A stretch of 64,000 nt of DNA. It comes from JAJYUU01 sp963822955 (GTDB lineage: Bacteria; Actinomycetota; Actinomycetes; Streptosporangiales; Streptosporangiaceae). The stretch covers positions 558,001 to 622,000 of the forward strand of contig CAWGJS010000001.1 in NCBI GenBank assembly GCA_963822955.1, read 5' to 3'. Below are positions 1 to 8,382 of the stretch, piece after piece. The translations under genes and the position numbers were made by a program. The notes beneath the pieces are model-generated. The model had not been told where the DNA came from and did no database searches. It worked only from the letters and a program-made list of their open reading frames with translations. How positions within the stretch are numbered: position 1 is the stretch's first letter; the number at the start of each line of letters is the position of its first letter.

Positions 1-1456
1 GGGTCACGACGCCGCCGCTCACCGTGGCGCCGGTGCAGCCAGCCGGGGTCGGCTGCAGTGCACGGCCCACGTTAGCGCCGGCCTCGTGGTCGCCCTCGTC
101 GGAGCTGACCACGAACAGGGTGTTTTGGGGCGTGATGCCATCTGCGGCCAGCCGCTTGAAGAAGATCCCGAACGCCTGGTTGTAGTACTCAGCCTGATCG
201 ATATAGCACTGGCTACCGCTGCCAAGTGCGTCAGGCTGGCTGCCACAGTCGGCTGCGAACTGGGGCAGGAACTGGTTCCCGTGCAGGTCGGAGATGTACA
301 TGTTCACGACCTGAACGCCGTGCTCCAGCATGTCGGCGGCATAGGACAGTGCCTGGGGCGCGTTGATGTTGCCGTACCCGGGGAAGCCCGGGTAGTTCTT
401 CAGGAACGCGCCATTGATCTGGTTGCCGAACTCGTCGGTCAGGTTACCGGCGGCGTTGGTCACCGGCACGCCCTGCGACGACAGGTTCGGTGTTCCGCCC
501 AGCACCGGGGCGAGGTACTTGGCGCCGAACACTGCCTGGTAGCCGTTGTAACCGCCCGGCTCGTCCGGAAGCAGATCTGCTACGGCGGTGTGCGAGGCGG
601 TGGTCTGGCCGAACTTGACCGCTTCCGCATTTGCGCAGAACGCGGCACCCTTGGCGCAGTGCACGCCGAGCCCCACGTAGTCGGCGGTCTCCGGGTCCTT
701 GAACGAATCCGGGTCTGCTGCAAGCTGCTGTGTCTCCGGCGAGTTGGCGCCGAACACGTGCGGGATGTCGTAGGAAGGATTCTCCAGTTCCTGGTTGGCC
801 GTCGCGACCTCGCCGACGTTGCAGCCTGCCCGGGTGTAGGGCACCCACGGGGCTGGCGTCACGGTAGTCGGGGATACCGGCTTGGCCGCCGTAGCTGGCG
901 GCACCGGCGAATAGACCATATTCGGGTTCGTGTCGTGGGTGGCGCTCGGCGTCGTGGAGGACAGGATGTCGATCGGGTTGGTCCAGTACGTGAATGACTG
1001 GTCGTGGTCGGTAGTGCCGCTGCTGTCGTAGGAGTTGTACGTGTTGCTGATCCCCACGCCATGCCGGTCTCCGTACAGGCCGGTCGCCGTTGTCAACAGG
1101 TCATCGCCTGTGTGCGCGATGAGCGGAGTGTGGCTGTTCGACAGCATCACGCCGTTGTTCTCGATGAAGTTGGTGAGGTTCGGCATGAGTTCGAAATCGG
1201 ACGGGACGTTGGGGTTGTCCCGGAAGAAGTGAACGTTGTCAAAGCCAAGCTGGACAACGTGCTTGATGCCGTTGGCAAGGTGACAGCCATCGCCCTGCTG
1301 CCCCGATCCATGGTGGCTCTTGGCGGCCGGGCTAGCCGACGCCAATCCAGAGGCCACGGTCCCTACCACGCACAACCCGCCGACCAGCGCCGCGCTTGCG
1401 CCAATCGCGGCTAGGCGCAGTCCGCGCATGCCTCCGCTTCGCTGCCGAGGTCGCAT
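1..1456 (-). CDS. Secreted phosphoesterase / alkaline phosphatase superfamily protein (3' end missing)
   Basis: About 485 codons are visible and the frame is still open at the window edge, so the C-terminus is missing. The protein starts with a basic head and a hydrophobic segment at about residues 11-36 ending at an Ala-Ser-Ala type cleavage site, so it is probably exported. The mature part reads as a type I phosphodiesterase/phosphoesterase: a LGFDNVHFFRDNP segment near residue 72, many surface Asn/Gly/Pro residues, and a SSDEGDHEAG segment near residue 465 that fits a metal-binding motif of the alkaline phosphatase fold. Start ATG at 1456 is preceded by a strong AGGAGGA ribosome site. The substrate (phosphate ester or phospholipid) cannot be told. 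It is related only at superfamily level to the relic at 44.1 kb. Confidence 0.72.
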   Translation of the reverse strand, partial: MRPRQRSGGMRGLRLAAIGASAALVGGLCVVGTVASGLASASPAAKSHHGSGQQGDGCHLANGIKHVVQLGFDNVHFFRDNPNVPSDFELMPNLTNFIENNGVMLSNSHTPLIAHTGDDLLTTATGLYGDRHGVGISNTYNSYDSSGTTDHDQSFTYWTNPIDILSSTTPSATHDTNPNMVYSPVPPATAAKPVSPTTVTPAPWVPYTRAGCNVGEVATANQELENPSYDIPHVFGANSPETQQLAADPDSFKDPETADYVGLGVHCAKGAAFCANAEAVKFGQTTASHTAVADLLPDEPGGYNGYQAVFGAKYLAPVLGGTPNLSSQGVPVTNAAGNLTDEFGNQINGAFLKNYPGFPGYGNINAPQALSYAADMLEHGVQVVNMYISDLHGNQFLPQFAADCGSQPDALGSGSQCYIDQAEYYNQAFGIFFKRLAADGITPQNTLFVVSSDEGDHEAGANVGRALQPTPAGCTGATVSGGVVT

Positions 1457-1740
1457 GTGCTCCTCCTCGTCGCTGCCGCCTGGCCGGGCAGCAGAAAGTG
1501 GCCGATGTTGCGTTAGACCTTAGGCCCACTAATCAAACTCTCGGCGACAATTCATTGTCCAGTCAGCCAATCCTCAGGCCGATTCGACAACGGCCGATCG
1601 CGCGCGGCAGGCTGCAGCGCCGACCTCGCGCGAGTCGGCGATCAACCCGGTGGTCGACGGCAGAGCCTGCGACTGCTGACAGCGACGAACGCGCACGGCG
1701 CCAGCTTGCTCAGTCCCTGGCCAAGGTCCGCGGACTGGGC
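1457..1740. other. Intergenic region, nothing recognised
   Basis: 284 bp between the phosphoesterase start and the tail of the methyltransferase frame. Open frames cross it on both strands, but none resembles a known protein and I see no strong hairpin or repeat. Confidence 0.5.
1460..1467 (-). promoter_or_regulatory. Shine-Dalgarno AGGAGGA of the phosphoesterase gene
   Basis: On the minus strand an AGGAGGA motif lies 4 nt before the ATG at 1456. It fixes the start ahead of a second ATG nine codons downstream. Confidence 0.7.
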
Positions 1741-2529
1741 TCAGACGTTCTGGTGGCGCCCAGTGGGCGTGCGAACCGCAGTATCGGGCCGCCGGGAACT
1801 ATGTCTGCGGGCGACGCCGGCGTGTCGAGGCCTGCGCCTGCGGGTTCCGACGGCCGTCCCCGGCCGATGCTGGACATGCTGATCGGCCTTGCTGCTCCGC
1901 TGCGGCCCGCGGGAGCAGATGAAGAAATACTCAACTGCCAGGTACTGGCTTAGCACCGGGAGCCTGACGGGGACCTGACAGGCCCGGACGAGCGCCTTGC
2001 CCGGCTCGGAGTGATGCCAGTTATGAGATGTCGGGAAGTACTTCTCGATCGTCAGGCTGCGCGCCAGGCTGGCCCGGAAGTCACGAAGCGGCTGGATATT
2101 GTTGTACGGCCAGTAGATACTCGGCGCGCGGTGATTGAAGTTCACGTACGTCGCGACGAGGTGGCCGTCCGGTTTGAGCAGATCGTTGATCTCCGCGAAT
2201 TTCTGCTCCTGGAATTGGCCCATGTATTCGAAGACGCCCTGGGCGATAATGATGTCGAACTTCTTACCTTGGAAGCTGATCGGCGATTCCAGGAAGTCAG
2301 ACTCAATCAGGTTCGGCGCGGGATCGTGAATCGCGATGTCAATCCCGAAATAGCGTATGTTCTCCCTGAGCAGGTCCTTCAGCGCCGTCGGCCCGCAGCC
2401 GACATCTAGCAGTTCACAGGGCCCGTTACCAGCGATCTTGTTAACTACGCCGGCGGCCTTCCGCTGCCGGTAATACGGAGTGGTGTACTTGAGGTTCTCG
2501 TTACTCCAGAAATCACGCTTATAATACAT
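1741..2529 (-). CDS. Class I SAM-dependent methyltransferase, AT-rich, with aberrant C-terminal tail
   Basis: From ATG 2529 the protein is 262 aa. Motif I of the Rossmann methyltransferase fold, LLDVGCGPTAL, lies near residue 40; a DIIIAQGVFEYMG segment matches motif IV and LKPDGHLVATYVN the post-motif beta strand. The acceptor is unknown. Codon use and base composition are clearly more AT-rich than neighbours, suggesting acquisition by transfer. After residue about 215 the frame turns into an Arg/His-rich stretch unlike the family, so the natural stop may have been lost by a frameshift near 1890-1920. An in-frame start as far out as 2682 is possible, but that extension has no family resemblance. 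Confidence 0.65.
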   Translation of the reverse strand: MYYKRDFWSNENLKYTTPYYRQRKAAGVVNKIAGNGPCELLDVGCGPTALKDLLRENIRYFGIDIAIHDPAPNLIESDFLESPISFQGKKFDIIIAQGVFEYMGQFQEQKFAEINDLLKPDGHLVATYVNFNHRAPSIYWPYNNIQPLRDFRASLARSLTIEKYFPTSHNWHHSEPGKALVRACQVPVRLPVLSQYLAVEYFFICSRGPQRSSKADQHVQHRPGTAVGTRRRRPRHAGVARRHSSRRPDTAVRTPTGRHQNV

Positions 2530-2741
2530 AGCGACCCCATCGGCCTTCTCGGGCAGCGCGCCCGCCGAGTCAATTCGACGATAACAAGCGCCTACCGGCA
2601 CACTATGGTAGCGACAGCCGATAATAAGCTCATTAACTGACCGGATCAGATAGGTAATAACTTTGGTAAACGCTCTCGGCACGCTTCAGCGGCCGAGAAT
2701 TGCTCGTGCGTGAAACCACCAGTTACGTCTAGGATCGTGCC

Positions 2742-3425
2742 GTGACGGTGGAAGCAGTGATCTTCGACTGGGGCGGGACGCTCACCCCGTGGCACACGAT
2801 CAACCCGGCGGAGCTGTGGTCGTGGGTGTGCGAGCCGCACTTTCCCGCAGCCGAGGCAGCGGATTACGCCGCCGCGCTCCTCGCAGCGGAGGACGAGCTG
2901 TGGCGCCTGTCCAGGACCGAGCAGCGCAGTGCGACGATGACCGCAGTGTTCGAGCTCGCGGGCGTCACCGCGACCGAGGCGTTCCTTGCCAGCTACCTCC
3001 GCGCCTGGGAACCGCACACCTTCACCGACCCGGACGTGCCCGATCTCCTCGACCACCTGCGGGGATGCGGCGTCCGGATCGGCGTGCTGTCGAACACCAT
3101 GTGGCCGCGTGGCTGGCATGAGGACGTGTTCCGTCGCGATGGGGTGCTGGAGCTCATCGATGGCGCCGTCTACACCAGCGAGATCGACTGGACCAAGCCG
3201 CACCCGGAGGCCTTTCAGGCCGCGATGGCAGCGATTGGCATGACCGATCCGGCTCGCTGTGTCTTCGTCGGTGACCGGCCGTTTGACGACGTGCATGGCG
3301 CCAAGAGCGTCGGCATGCGCGCGGTCCTAGTGCCGAACAGCGATGTCCCGCCGTACGCGGCGGCTGAGCCGGACGCGGTCATTAGCCGCCTCGCTGACCT
3401 CCGGCCGCTCGTCGAGGCCTGGTAG
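2742..3425 (+). CDS. HAD-superfamily hydrolase
   Basis: 227 aa from a GTG start. HAD motif I is FDWGGTLT at residues 8-15 with the nucleophile Asp9; the usual general acid Asp at +2 is Gly, a variant seen in some HAD branches with DxGGT. Motif II is LSNT, motif III lies in the TKPHPEAF segment, and motif IV is VFVGDRPFDD. A helical cap lies between residues 20 and 95, typical of subclass I phosphatases acting on small phosphorylated metabolites. It is a single gene between the methyltransferase and the zinc-finger gene, convergent with the latter. Substrate is not predictable. Confidence 0.8.
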   Translation: MTVEAVIFDWGGTLTPWHTINPAELWSWVCEPHFPAAEAADYAAALLAAEDELWRLSRTEQRSATMTAVFELAGVTATEAFLASYLRAWEPHTFTDPDVPDLLDHLRGCGVRIGVLSNTMWPRGWHEDVFRRDGVLELIDGAVYTSEIDWTKPHPEAFQAAMAAIGMTDPARCVFVGDRPFDDVHGAKSVGMRAVLVPNSDVPPYAAAEPDAVISRLADLRPLVEAW

Positions 3426-3446
3426 GCCTAGTCGGCCGGCCCTTGC

Positions 3447-3800
3447 TTAGTAGTGCAGGTGCGTCTGCCAGTCGGGCGGAACGCGACCAGCCGGGCCGGG
3501 CACCGGCTGTTCCTCAGGATGATGTTCCGGCGGAGCTAGCGCGGGACCGCCTTCGTAGAGCTGATCAGTCTGGTAGTCCCAGAACCACGACTCGCCCGGT
3601 TCGAAGCTCCGGATAATAGGATGCCCGGATGCTGCCGCGTGCTTCGTCGCATGCTGCTCAGGTGAGGTGTCGCAGCAGCCGACGTGCCCGCAGAGAGCAC
3701 ACCGGCGCAGGTGCACCCACCAACCGCCGACGGCATCGCACTCAACGCAGACCGTCCCGCTCGGCGGGACCGACGGGTCAATGCCTTCAATCGTCGTCAT
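3447..3800 (-). CDS. UBP-type zinc-finger protein
   Basis: 117 aa, a stand-alone zf-UBP domain. Likely zinc ligands are visible: Cys18-x2-Cys21, Cys34-x2-Cys37 with GHVGCCD after it, then His50, His54 and His60. The C-terminal third is Pro/Glu-rich and probably disordered. In eukaryotic relatives the fold binds ubiquitin C-termini; bacterial stand-alone copies have no established role. Its ATG overlaps the stop of the upstream MBL gene (ATGA at 3800-3797), so it is translationally coupled as last gene of the TetR-HAD-MBL-zfUBP operon. Confidence 0.8.
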   Translation of the reverse strand: MTTIEGIDPSVPPSGTVCVECDAVGGWWVHLRRCALCGHVGCCDTSPEQHATKHAAASGHPIIRSFEPGESWFWDYQTDQLYEGGPALAPPEHHPEEQPVPGPAGRVPPDWQTHLHY

Positions 3801-5170
3801 GAGGTCTCCGAATCTTGTTGCGGCGCCTGCGGGTCACCGAGCGACTCATTGGCCGCCCATCGGTATACCCCGCTTGCCATGGTGGATGTGGCCTGACCGG
3901 CCCGGATGCTGAACACGCGGTGCCGGGCCCGCCTGATCTCGCTGTCATCTGGCCCTGCCAGCCAGGCCAGCTCGGCTAGGTGTGCGGCGAGCCGCAGGTC
4001 ATCCTCACCGCCGCGCAGGCCGGCTACCCGCGGTCCGGTTGTGCCGTCCCCAGCAGGTGCGGCGCCGGCCTGCTCGGCGCCTGACAGAACCGCTTCGGCG
4101 AGCTCGACAGCGCGGGCGGCAAGCACGCCCGCGCCACCGGCAAGCCCTGCCAGTTCCGAGGCAAGTGCACGCTCGGAGGCCGGCTTCAGCGTTGCCGGGT
4201 TGCCGTCCCACCAGCCGCCGTACAGCCGCCAGATGGTTCGCACGATGAACTCGGGCTCGTCGTACACCGGCTGCAAGTAGGGCCGGTCAGCCAGGTGCCA
4301 CGGCACTGTCACCGTGTGCACGGCCTCGTCGAGGCGGCCGCCGCCGTTCATGATCTCCAGCGTCTGGCTGACCAGCGACTCCAGTAGCTCCGCGGTATCG
4401 GTGAGTGCGCACTGCACCCGGTCGGCGCCGACGACAGGCAACCCGTGACCAGGCAGCAGGTACTCCGGCTGTAGGGCCAGCATCCGGCGCAGCGCTTGTG
4501 CCCATTCCAGCGGGTAGCGCTGGACCTTCTGCGGGTTGCCCGCGTTGGGTGATGCCCAGATGAACAGGTCACCGCAGCACAGAACGCGGCGCTCGGCCAG
4601 CCACGTGACGGTGTGGTCATCTGTCTCGCCCTTCTCATGACGCAGGCTCAGCGTCGTGCCACCAGCGGTAACCGTCATCGCATCCGAGTAGGTGCGATCT
4701 GGATAGCGGTACTCGGTCGGCCAGCGCAGTCCGCGGAGCCCGAACTGCCGCTGATTGATGATCCCGTTGTAGCCGGCCGTGGCGATGTACCGGTCGAAGC
4801 GGCGCGGCAGGGCCTCGTGCGCCACGACGACCGGTGCGGGCCAGCCTCGCTCCTGCGCCTCGGCCTCCCAGGGGGCGACGCCAAAGACGTGGTCAATGTG
4901 ACCGTGTGAGTAGATCGCGGTGTGCAGCCGCTGATCCGTCCAGCGCCGGAGCTGGCCGTGGATCTCCTGTGCCGCGAAGACGCTGCCAGTGTCCACCAGG
5001 ACCAGGCCGTCGGTTGTCCTGATGGCGGTCACGTTGGCGAACGCGGGCAAGAACGCGACATCCTCGCAGATCTCAGCCATTCCGCCGAGATGGCCGACCG
5101 GGTGGAACTCGCTGGTCCGCACCTCGCCGCGCCACAGCCGGTCGGCCAGCGCCAGGATGTCGGTGGTCAC
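3797..5170 (-). CDS. MBL-fold metallohydrolase, alkyl-sulfatase-like
   Basis: 457 aa from the GTG at 5170, which overlaps the upstream TGA as GTGA. The metallo-beta-lactamase signature H-x-H-x-D-H is at residues 89-94 (SHGHIDH), further ligands being expected in the GETDDHT and CCGDL segments and in LLPGHG. A segment LYGGWWDGNPATL near residue 314 resembles the dimerisation region of SdsA/BDS1-type alkyl sulfatases, so hydrolysis of a sulfate or other ester is plausible. The C-terminal 100 residues are Ala/Gly-rich. No signal peptide is seen. It is third in an operon beginning with a TetR gene. Confidence 0.78.
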   Translation of the reverse strand: MTTDILALADRLWRGEVRTSEFHPVGHLGGMAEICEDVAFLPAFANVTAIRTTDGLVLVDTGSVFAAQEIHGQLRRWTDQRLHTAIYSHGHIDHVFGVAPWEAEAQERGWPAPVVVAHEALPRRFDRYIATAGYNGIINQRQFGLRGLRWPTEYRYPDRTYSDAMTVTAGGTTLSLRHEKGETDDHTVTWLAERRVLCCGDLFIWASPNAGNPQKVQRYPLEWAQALRRMLALQPEYLLPGHGLPVVGADRVQCALTDTAELLESLVSQTLEIMNGGGRLDEAVHTVTVPWHLADRPYLQPVYDEPEFIVRTIWRLYGGWWDGNPATLKPASERALASELAGLAGGAGVLAARAVELAEAVLSGAEQAGAAPAGDGTTGPRVAGLRGGEDDLRLAAHLAELAWLAGPDDSEIRRARHRVFSIRAGQATSTMASGVYRWAANESLGDPQAPQQDSETS

Positions 5171-5802
5171 CGGGGCAGCTCCTCCCGCAGGTCGTCCCTG
5201 AAGCCTGCATACCACGACGCGAACTGGGTCAGTGACTCCAGCACCACCGCAGCCCCGGATGCGATCAGGTCTGCCCGGCTGAATGACCCGGTTGGCACGC
5301 CAATCGCCAGTGCGCCAGCTGCCTGGCCCGCGGCCATGTCGGCCGGCGTATCGCCGACGTACACGGCAGCGCCGAGCCGGGTCAGCACTGCAGCCTTCTC
5401 CGGACCGTGCACATGCGTGAACACCTCGTCGGCCCGCAGACCGACCGCTTCCAGGCTGGGCTGCACGGAGATCGGATGCTTGGCCGTGACGATGACGGCC
5501 CGCTCCCCTGCGTGTCTGACCGCGATCAGCGCCTCGGCGGCGCCCGGCAGCGGGAACGTCATCGTAGGTGCCAGCCGCACATAGTGACGCCGGTAGGTGT
5601 CGGCCGCCTCCTGCTGGCCGTCTGCCGGGAACCAGTAGCCGACCTCATCCTCAAGCTTGATGCCCATCCGCTGGTCGACCGCAGCTAGATCGATCGCGAC
5701 GCCGAGCTCGGCAGACACCGCGGACCAAGCCGCCATGATCGCGGGCCGGGAGTTGATGAGAGTGAGATCGAGGTCAAAGCCAACTGGTCCGGCCGTGCGC
5801 AT
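5167..5802 (-). CDS. HAD-superfamily phosphatase (Gph-like)
   Basis: 211 aa from ATG 5802, chosen because AGGAG sits just upstream; a GTG four codons earlier is possible. Motif I FDLDLTLI near residue 9 gives both nucleophile and general acid Asp. Motif II is VIVTAKHP and motif IV VYVGDTPADM. The helical cap between residues 18 and 80 suggests a phosphoglycolate-phosphatase-like enzyme. Its stop overlaps the next gene's start (GTGA), and the TetR gene ends a few bases upstream, so it is co-transcribed with both. Confidence 0.78.
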   Translation of the reverse strand: MRTAGPVGFDLDLTLINSRPAIMAAWSAVSAELGVAIDLAAVDQRMGIKLEDEVGYWFPADGQQEAADTYRRHYVRLAPTMTFPLPGAAEALIAVRHAGERAVIVTAKHPISVQPSLEAVGLRADEVFTHVHGPEKAAVLTRLGAAVYVGDTPADMAAGQAAGALAIGVPTGSFSRADLIASGAAVVLESLTQFASWYAGFRDDLREELPR

Positions 5803-5816
5803 CGGGCTCCTCACTG

Positions 5817-6380
5817 CTAGGCCCTGGCGGCTAGCGCGCGCACATGCTCGGTCAGCTGCGCGGCCACGACTTCGAATGGCCCGATGTTATGCTCGGCGCG
5901 GCAGATCACCACTGCGCCCTCAGCTGCCGCCAGCAGCAGCGTAGCCGTCGCCGCCGCGGTCACCGCGCTCAGTCCGCCTGCCTGCAGGGCGCCTGCCAGC
6001 TTCTCCTGCCAGGCGCGAAATGCTTCGGCGGCCCGTAGCCGCTGCCTTTCGGTCTCGGCCGCGACCGTAATGGCGACCAGGGCGCAGCCCGCCACGAAAT
6101 CCGTGTAGGTGAGCAGGGCCCGCCAGGCAGCCAGAAACGATTCAGTGACCTCGATCGCGGACGCCCCCATGTCCTGGTCGATCAGCTGCAATGCGTGCGC
6201 TTGCGTCGCCTCGATGGCCGCAGCGACCATCTCCTCCTTGCCACCCGGAAAGTGGTGGTAGATCGATCCCCGAGGCGCGCTGGTCTCGGCCAGCACGCTG
6301 GAGAACGAGGTCGCCTGCAAGCCCCGCTGGGCGAGCAGTTTGACGGCACCGGCCACCATCCGGTCCCGGACTGCGCTCAT
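5817..6380 (-). CDS. TetR-family repressor (LmrA/YxaF-like C-terminus)
   Basis: 187 aa from ATG 6380, preceded by GGAG. N-terminal helix-turn-helix at about residues 5-50 with the family pattern AVKLLAQRGLQATSFSSVLAETSAPRGSIYHHFPGGKEEM. The C-terminal ligand domain (ADFVAGCALVAI, AWQEKLAGAL segments) resembles LmrA/YxaF-type regulators that answer to small aromatic or lipophilic ligands. It heads a four-gene operon and faces the tautomerase gene. Two near-identical 16-bp palindromes in the 85-bp divergent gap are the obvious operators, implying autoregulation and control of both arms. Confidence 0.85.
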   Translation of the reverse strand: MSAVRDRMVAGAVKLLAQRGLQATSFSSVLAETSAPRGSIYHHFPGGKEEMVAAAIEATQAHALQLIDQDMGASAIEVTESFLAAWRALLTYTDFVAGCALVAITVAAETERQRLRAAEAFRAWQEKLAGALQAGGLSAVTAAATATLLLAAAEGAVVICRAEHNIGPFEVVAAQLTEHVRALAARA

Positions 6381-6403
6381 CCGCTCTCCAATCAAAACTT
6401 GAC

Positions 6404-6419
6404 TATGACGGCCATCATA
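6404..6419. promoter_or_regulatory. Probable TetR operator 1
   Basis: TATGACGGCCATCATA, an inverted repeat with 6 of 7 arm positions symmetric, located between the divergent tetR and tautomerase genes. It matches operator 2 at 13 of 16 positions; the centres are 26 bp apart. Confidence 0.65.
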
Positions 6420-6429
6420 CTCTAGGTTC

Positions 6430-6445
6430 TATGACGACCGTCATA
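6430..6445. promoter_or_regulatory. Probable TetR operator 2
   Basis: TATGACGACCGTCATA, perfect 7-bp arms around a 2-bp centre, 21 bp before the tautomerase start. Position and symmetry fit a TetR dimer site blocking both divergent promoters. Confidence 0.7.
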
Positions 6446-6465
6446 ACGAACCAGGGAGCACTTCC

Positions 6466-6909
6466 ATGCCCATGATCGACGTCTATGCACCGGCCGACAT
6501 CTTCCCAGCAGACGCTGATGAGCAGCTTGGCACCGAACTTACCCACGCCGTGCTGCGCGCCGAAGGAGTGGCTCAGCCCGGTCCATTCCACCTCGACAAC
6601 ACTGCCGCATTCATCCACCGGCTGCCGACTTCGGCGATCTCCACCGCAAGTACGCCCGCCGCACGCGCGGTCCGGGTTCAGATCGTCACGCCGCCTGGCT
6701 CCCTGAATCGCCATGGCCAGCGGCAGATCACGAGCGAAGCCACCGAGATCATCGCGAAGACGGCCGGTGACCCGGGCCTGGCCGCCCGGACATGGGTCAT
6801 CCTGACCGAGGCAGCTGAGGGTGGCTGGGGCGTCGCAGGGACCGCCTTCGGCATCGAGGAATTTACTGCGCTCGCCAGGAAGGCCGCGGAGGCGAAAGGC
6901 CGCGCATAG
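6466..6909 (+). CDS. Tautomerase-family protein
   Basis: 147 aa. The N-terminus MPMIDVYAP places a Pro at position 2, the catalytic base of the 4-oxalocrotonate tautomerase superfamily once Met is removed. The length is about twice that of a classic 62-aa 4-OT subunit, as in MSAD/cis-CaaD-like members, and the second half ends in a WGVAGTAFG segment. It probably isomerises or hydrates a small keto acid. It is the first gene on the right arm of the TetR-controlled divergent region and is followed 28 bp later by a methyltransferase gene. Confidence 0.68.
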   Translation: MPMIDVYAPADIFPADADEQLGTELTHAVLRAEGVAQPGPFHLDNTAAFIHRLPTSAISTASTPAARAVRVQIVTPPGSLNRHGQRQITSEATEIIAKTAGDPGLAARTWVILTEAAEGGWGVAGTAFGIEEFTALARKAAEAKGRA

Positions 6910-6937
6910 GCCCGACCCGCCGTGGCATGGTCGGACC

Positions 6938-7732
6938 ATGGAGCAGAGCTCCCCGGGCCCATACGCGTTCGGCGATACCGACGTCGCGGCCCGTCGGCTC
7001 GCGCTGCTGGATCAGGTATTTAGTCCGTCGTCATGCTCGATGCTTACCGACTTCGGCACCTCACCGGTAGCGCTCGCCTACGACCTCGGATGTGGCCCCG
7101 GCTATACCACCGCGATGGTGGCGCAGCTGTCGAGGGCCGCCCGGACCGTTGGTCTCGACAGCTCGGCACTGCACATCGGGCGGGCGCGGACCGACGCCAT
7201 CGGTCCGGTCGAGTTTGCGGTGCACGATGTCACGGCACTGCCGTTCCCGGCCGGCCCTGCGGACCTCATCTACTGCCGCATGCTGCTCGCGCACCTGCCC
7301 GATCCGGTCAGCGTGGTCCTCGGCTGGGCCAGCCAGCTGACCGGGGACGGCCTGGTGCTCGTGGATGAGATCGAGTGGATCAGGACGAGTCATTCGGTAC
7401 TGCGAGCCCATCTGCGGCTGGCTGAGGAGCTAGTGGCTGTCAGCGGGGCCCGGATGCGAGCAGGGCCGCTGCTTGCCGGACTTGCGGATGCGCCGGGCCT
7501 TCGGACCAGGCACCTCAGGATTGCTGAAGTGCCGGTGCCGACCGCGCTGGCAGCGACGTTGTTCAGCATGAATATCGCCGTCTGGGGAGATCGGCCAGCA
7601 CAGCTCGGCCTGTGCACCGCCACCGAGCTCCGCGATCTCGGCTCGGCACTGTCGGCCCTGACGACATCACCGGCAGCTGGAGAGATCACGTGGGGTATGC
7701 GCCAGGCCGCTCACGCGCGATCCGGACCCTGA
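6938..7732 (+). CDS. Class I SAM-dependent methyltransferase
   Basis: 264 aa from ATG 6938; an upstream in-frame start at 6821 would overlap the tautomerase gene and adds a non-conserved Arg-rich leader. Motif I is YDLGCGPGYTTAMVA near residue 50, an acidic strand GLDSS follows, and FPAGPADLIYCRMLLAHL is motif IV of small-molecule methyltransferases (UbiE/trans-aconitate type). It probably shares a transcript with the tautomerase gene and therefore the TetR operators. Substrate unknown. Confidence 0.75.
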   Translation: MEQSSPGPYAFGDTDVAARRLALLDQVFSPSSCSMLTDFGTSPVALAYDLGCGPGYTTAMVAQLSRAARTVGLDSSALHIGRARTDAIGPVEFAVHDVTALPFPAGPADLIYCRMLLAHLPDPVSVVLGWASQLTGDGLVLVDEIEWIRTSHSVLRAHLRLAEELVAVSGARMRAGPLLAGLADAPGLRTRHLRIAEVPVPTALAATLFSMNIAVWGDRPAQLGLCTATELRDLGSALSALTTSPAAGEITWGMRQAAHARSGP

Positions 7733-7787
7733 AGCGCTAGCCCCGCGCCGGCCGCAACCATGTGGCCCGAGCCAACGTCCAAGCCGC

Positions 7788-8147
7788 ATGCGACGGAATG
7801 CCTGTGCGGTGCTCGCACTGAGCATCGCGGTCCTGACCGGCTGCAGCGCCGGCGGCTACCAGCAGAACGTGACCGGCAGGTTCGTGCGGGTCGGCGGCCC
7901 GGCGCCGGGCTTGCCGTTCTCGCTACCGGGCACGATCACCGCCCGCGCTGCCAGCGGCCAGACGTTCAGCGCCACGGCAGGCAGCAACGGTCGCTTCAGC
8001 CTGTCGCTGCCGCCCGGCACGTACCGCGTGACAGGCCGCAGCCCGCTGATGCAGTCCGGGCAAATGACCTGCGCCGCGCCGGCGGCATTGCGCGTGACCC
8101 GTGGCAAGCCTGCGGGCCACGTCACCGTAGTCTGCTCGATTCCCTGA
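7788..8147 (+). CDS. Small lipoprotein with carboxypeptidase-regulatory-like domain
   Basis: 119 aa. A lipoprotein signal occupies residues 1-19 with lipobox LTGC, so Cys19 is the likely lipidation site. The rest is a single beta-sandwich-like domain: the FSATAGSNGRFSLSLPPGTYRVTGRSP stretch follows the pattern of CarboxypepD_reg/Cna-B-like domains, which often act as surface spacers. Two later Cys residues (about 95 and 116) could form a disulfide. No clear operon partner. Confidence 0.62.
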   Translation: MRRNACAVLALSIAVLTGCSAGGYQQNVTGRFVRVGGPAPGLPFSLPGTITARAASGQTFSATAGSNGRFSLSLPPGTYRVTGRSPLMQSGQMTCAAPAALRVTRGKPAGHVTVVCSIP

Positions 8148-8170
8148 CATCGAGAGTGTGGAGCCCGGAC

Positions 8171-8326
8171 CTACTCGGCCTGGATCCAGCTCACCAGATC
8201 CTGACGGCTGATCGTGTCAAGAAGGGCCGGGTGGTCTGCCGCCATGTGCTCACGGATCGCCCCGACCACCTGGTCCTCACTGTCTCCGCGAGCGACGTAC
8301 CCGCACTCGCACCGGATCAGCTTCAT
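8171..8326 (-). CDS. DUF1059-type small protein
   Basis: 51 aa, starting MKLIRCECGY. Cys6 and Cys8 plus His27 and His32 in REHMAADHP form the usual DUF1059 metal-site pattern. A GGGGAGA purine tract lies a few bases upstream of ATG 8326. Function is unknown in the family. It is divergent from the SARP gene. Confidence 0.72.
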   Translation of the reverse strand: MKLIRCECGYVARGDSEDQVVGAIREHMAADHPALLDTISRQDLVSWIQAE

Positions 8327-8382
8327 CCCGCGTCTCCCCTCCTTGCTGGCGTTAACTCGTATCGTATTGCCAAGATGTTGGC

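Noticed and set aside
86..997. Long plus-strand frame opposite the phosphoesterase
   Set aside because: Third positions and residue composition are those of an antisense shadow; the minus strand has a signal peptide, ribosome site and family motifs.
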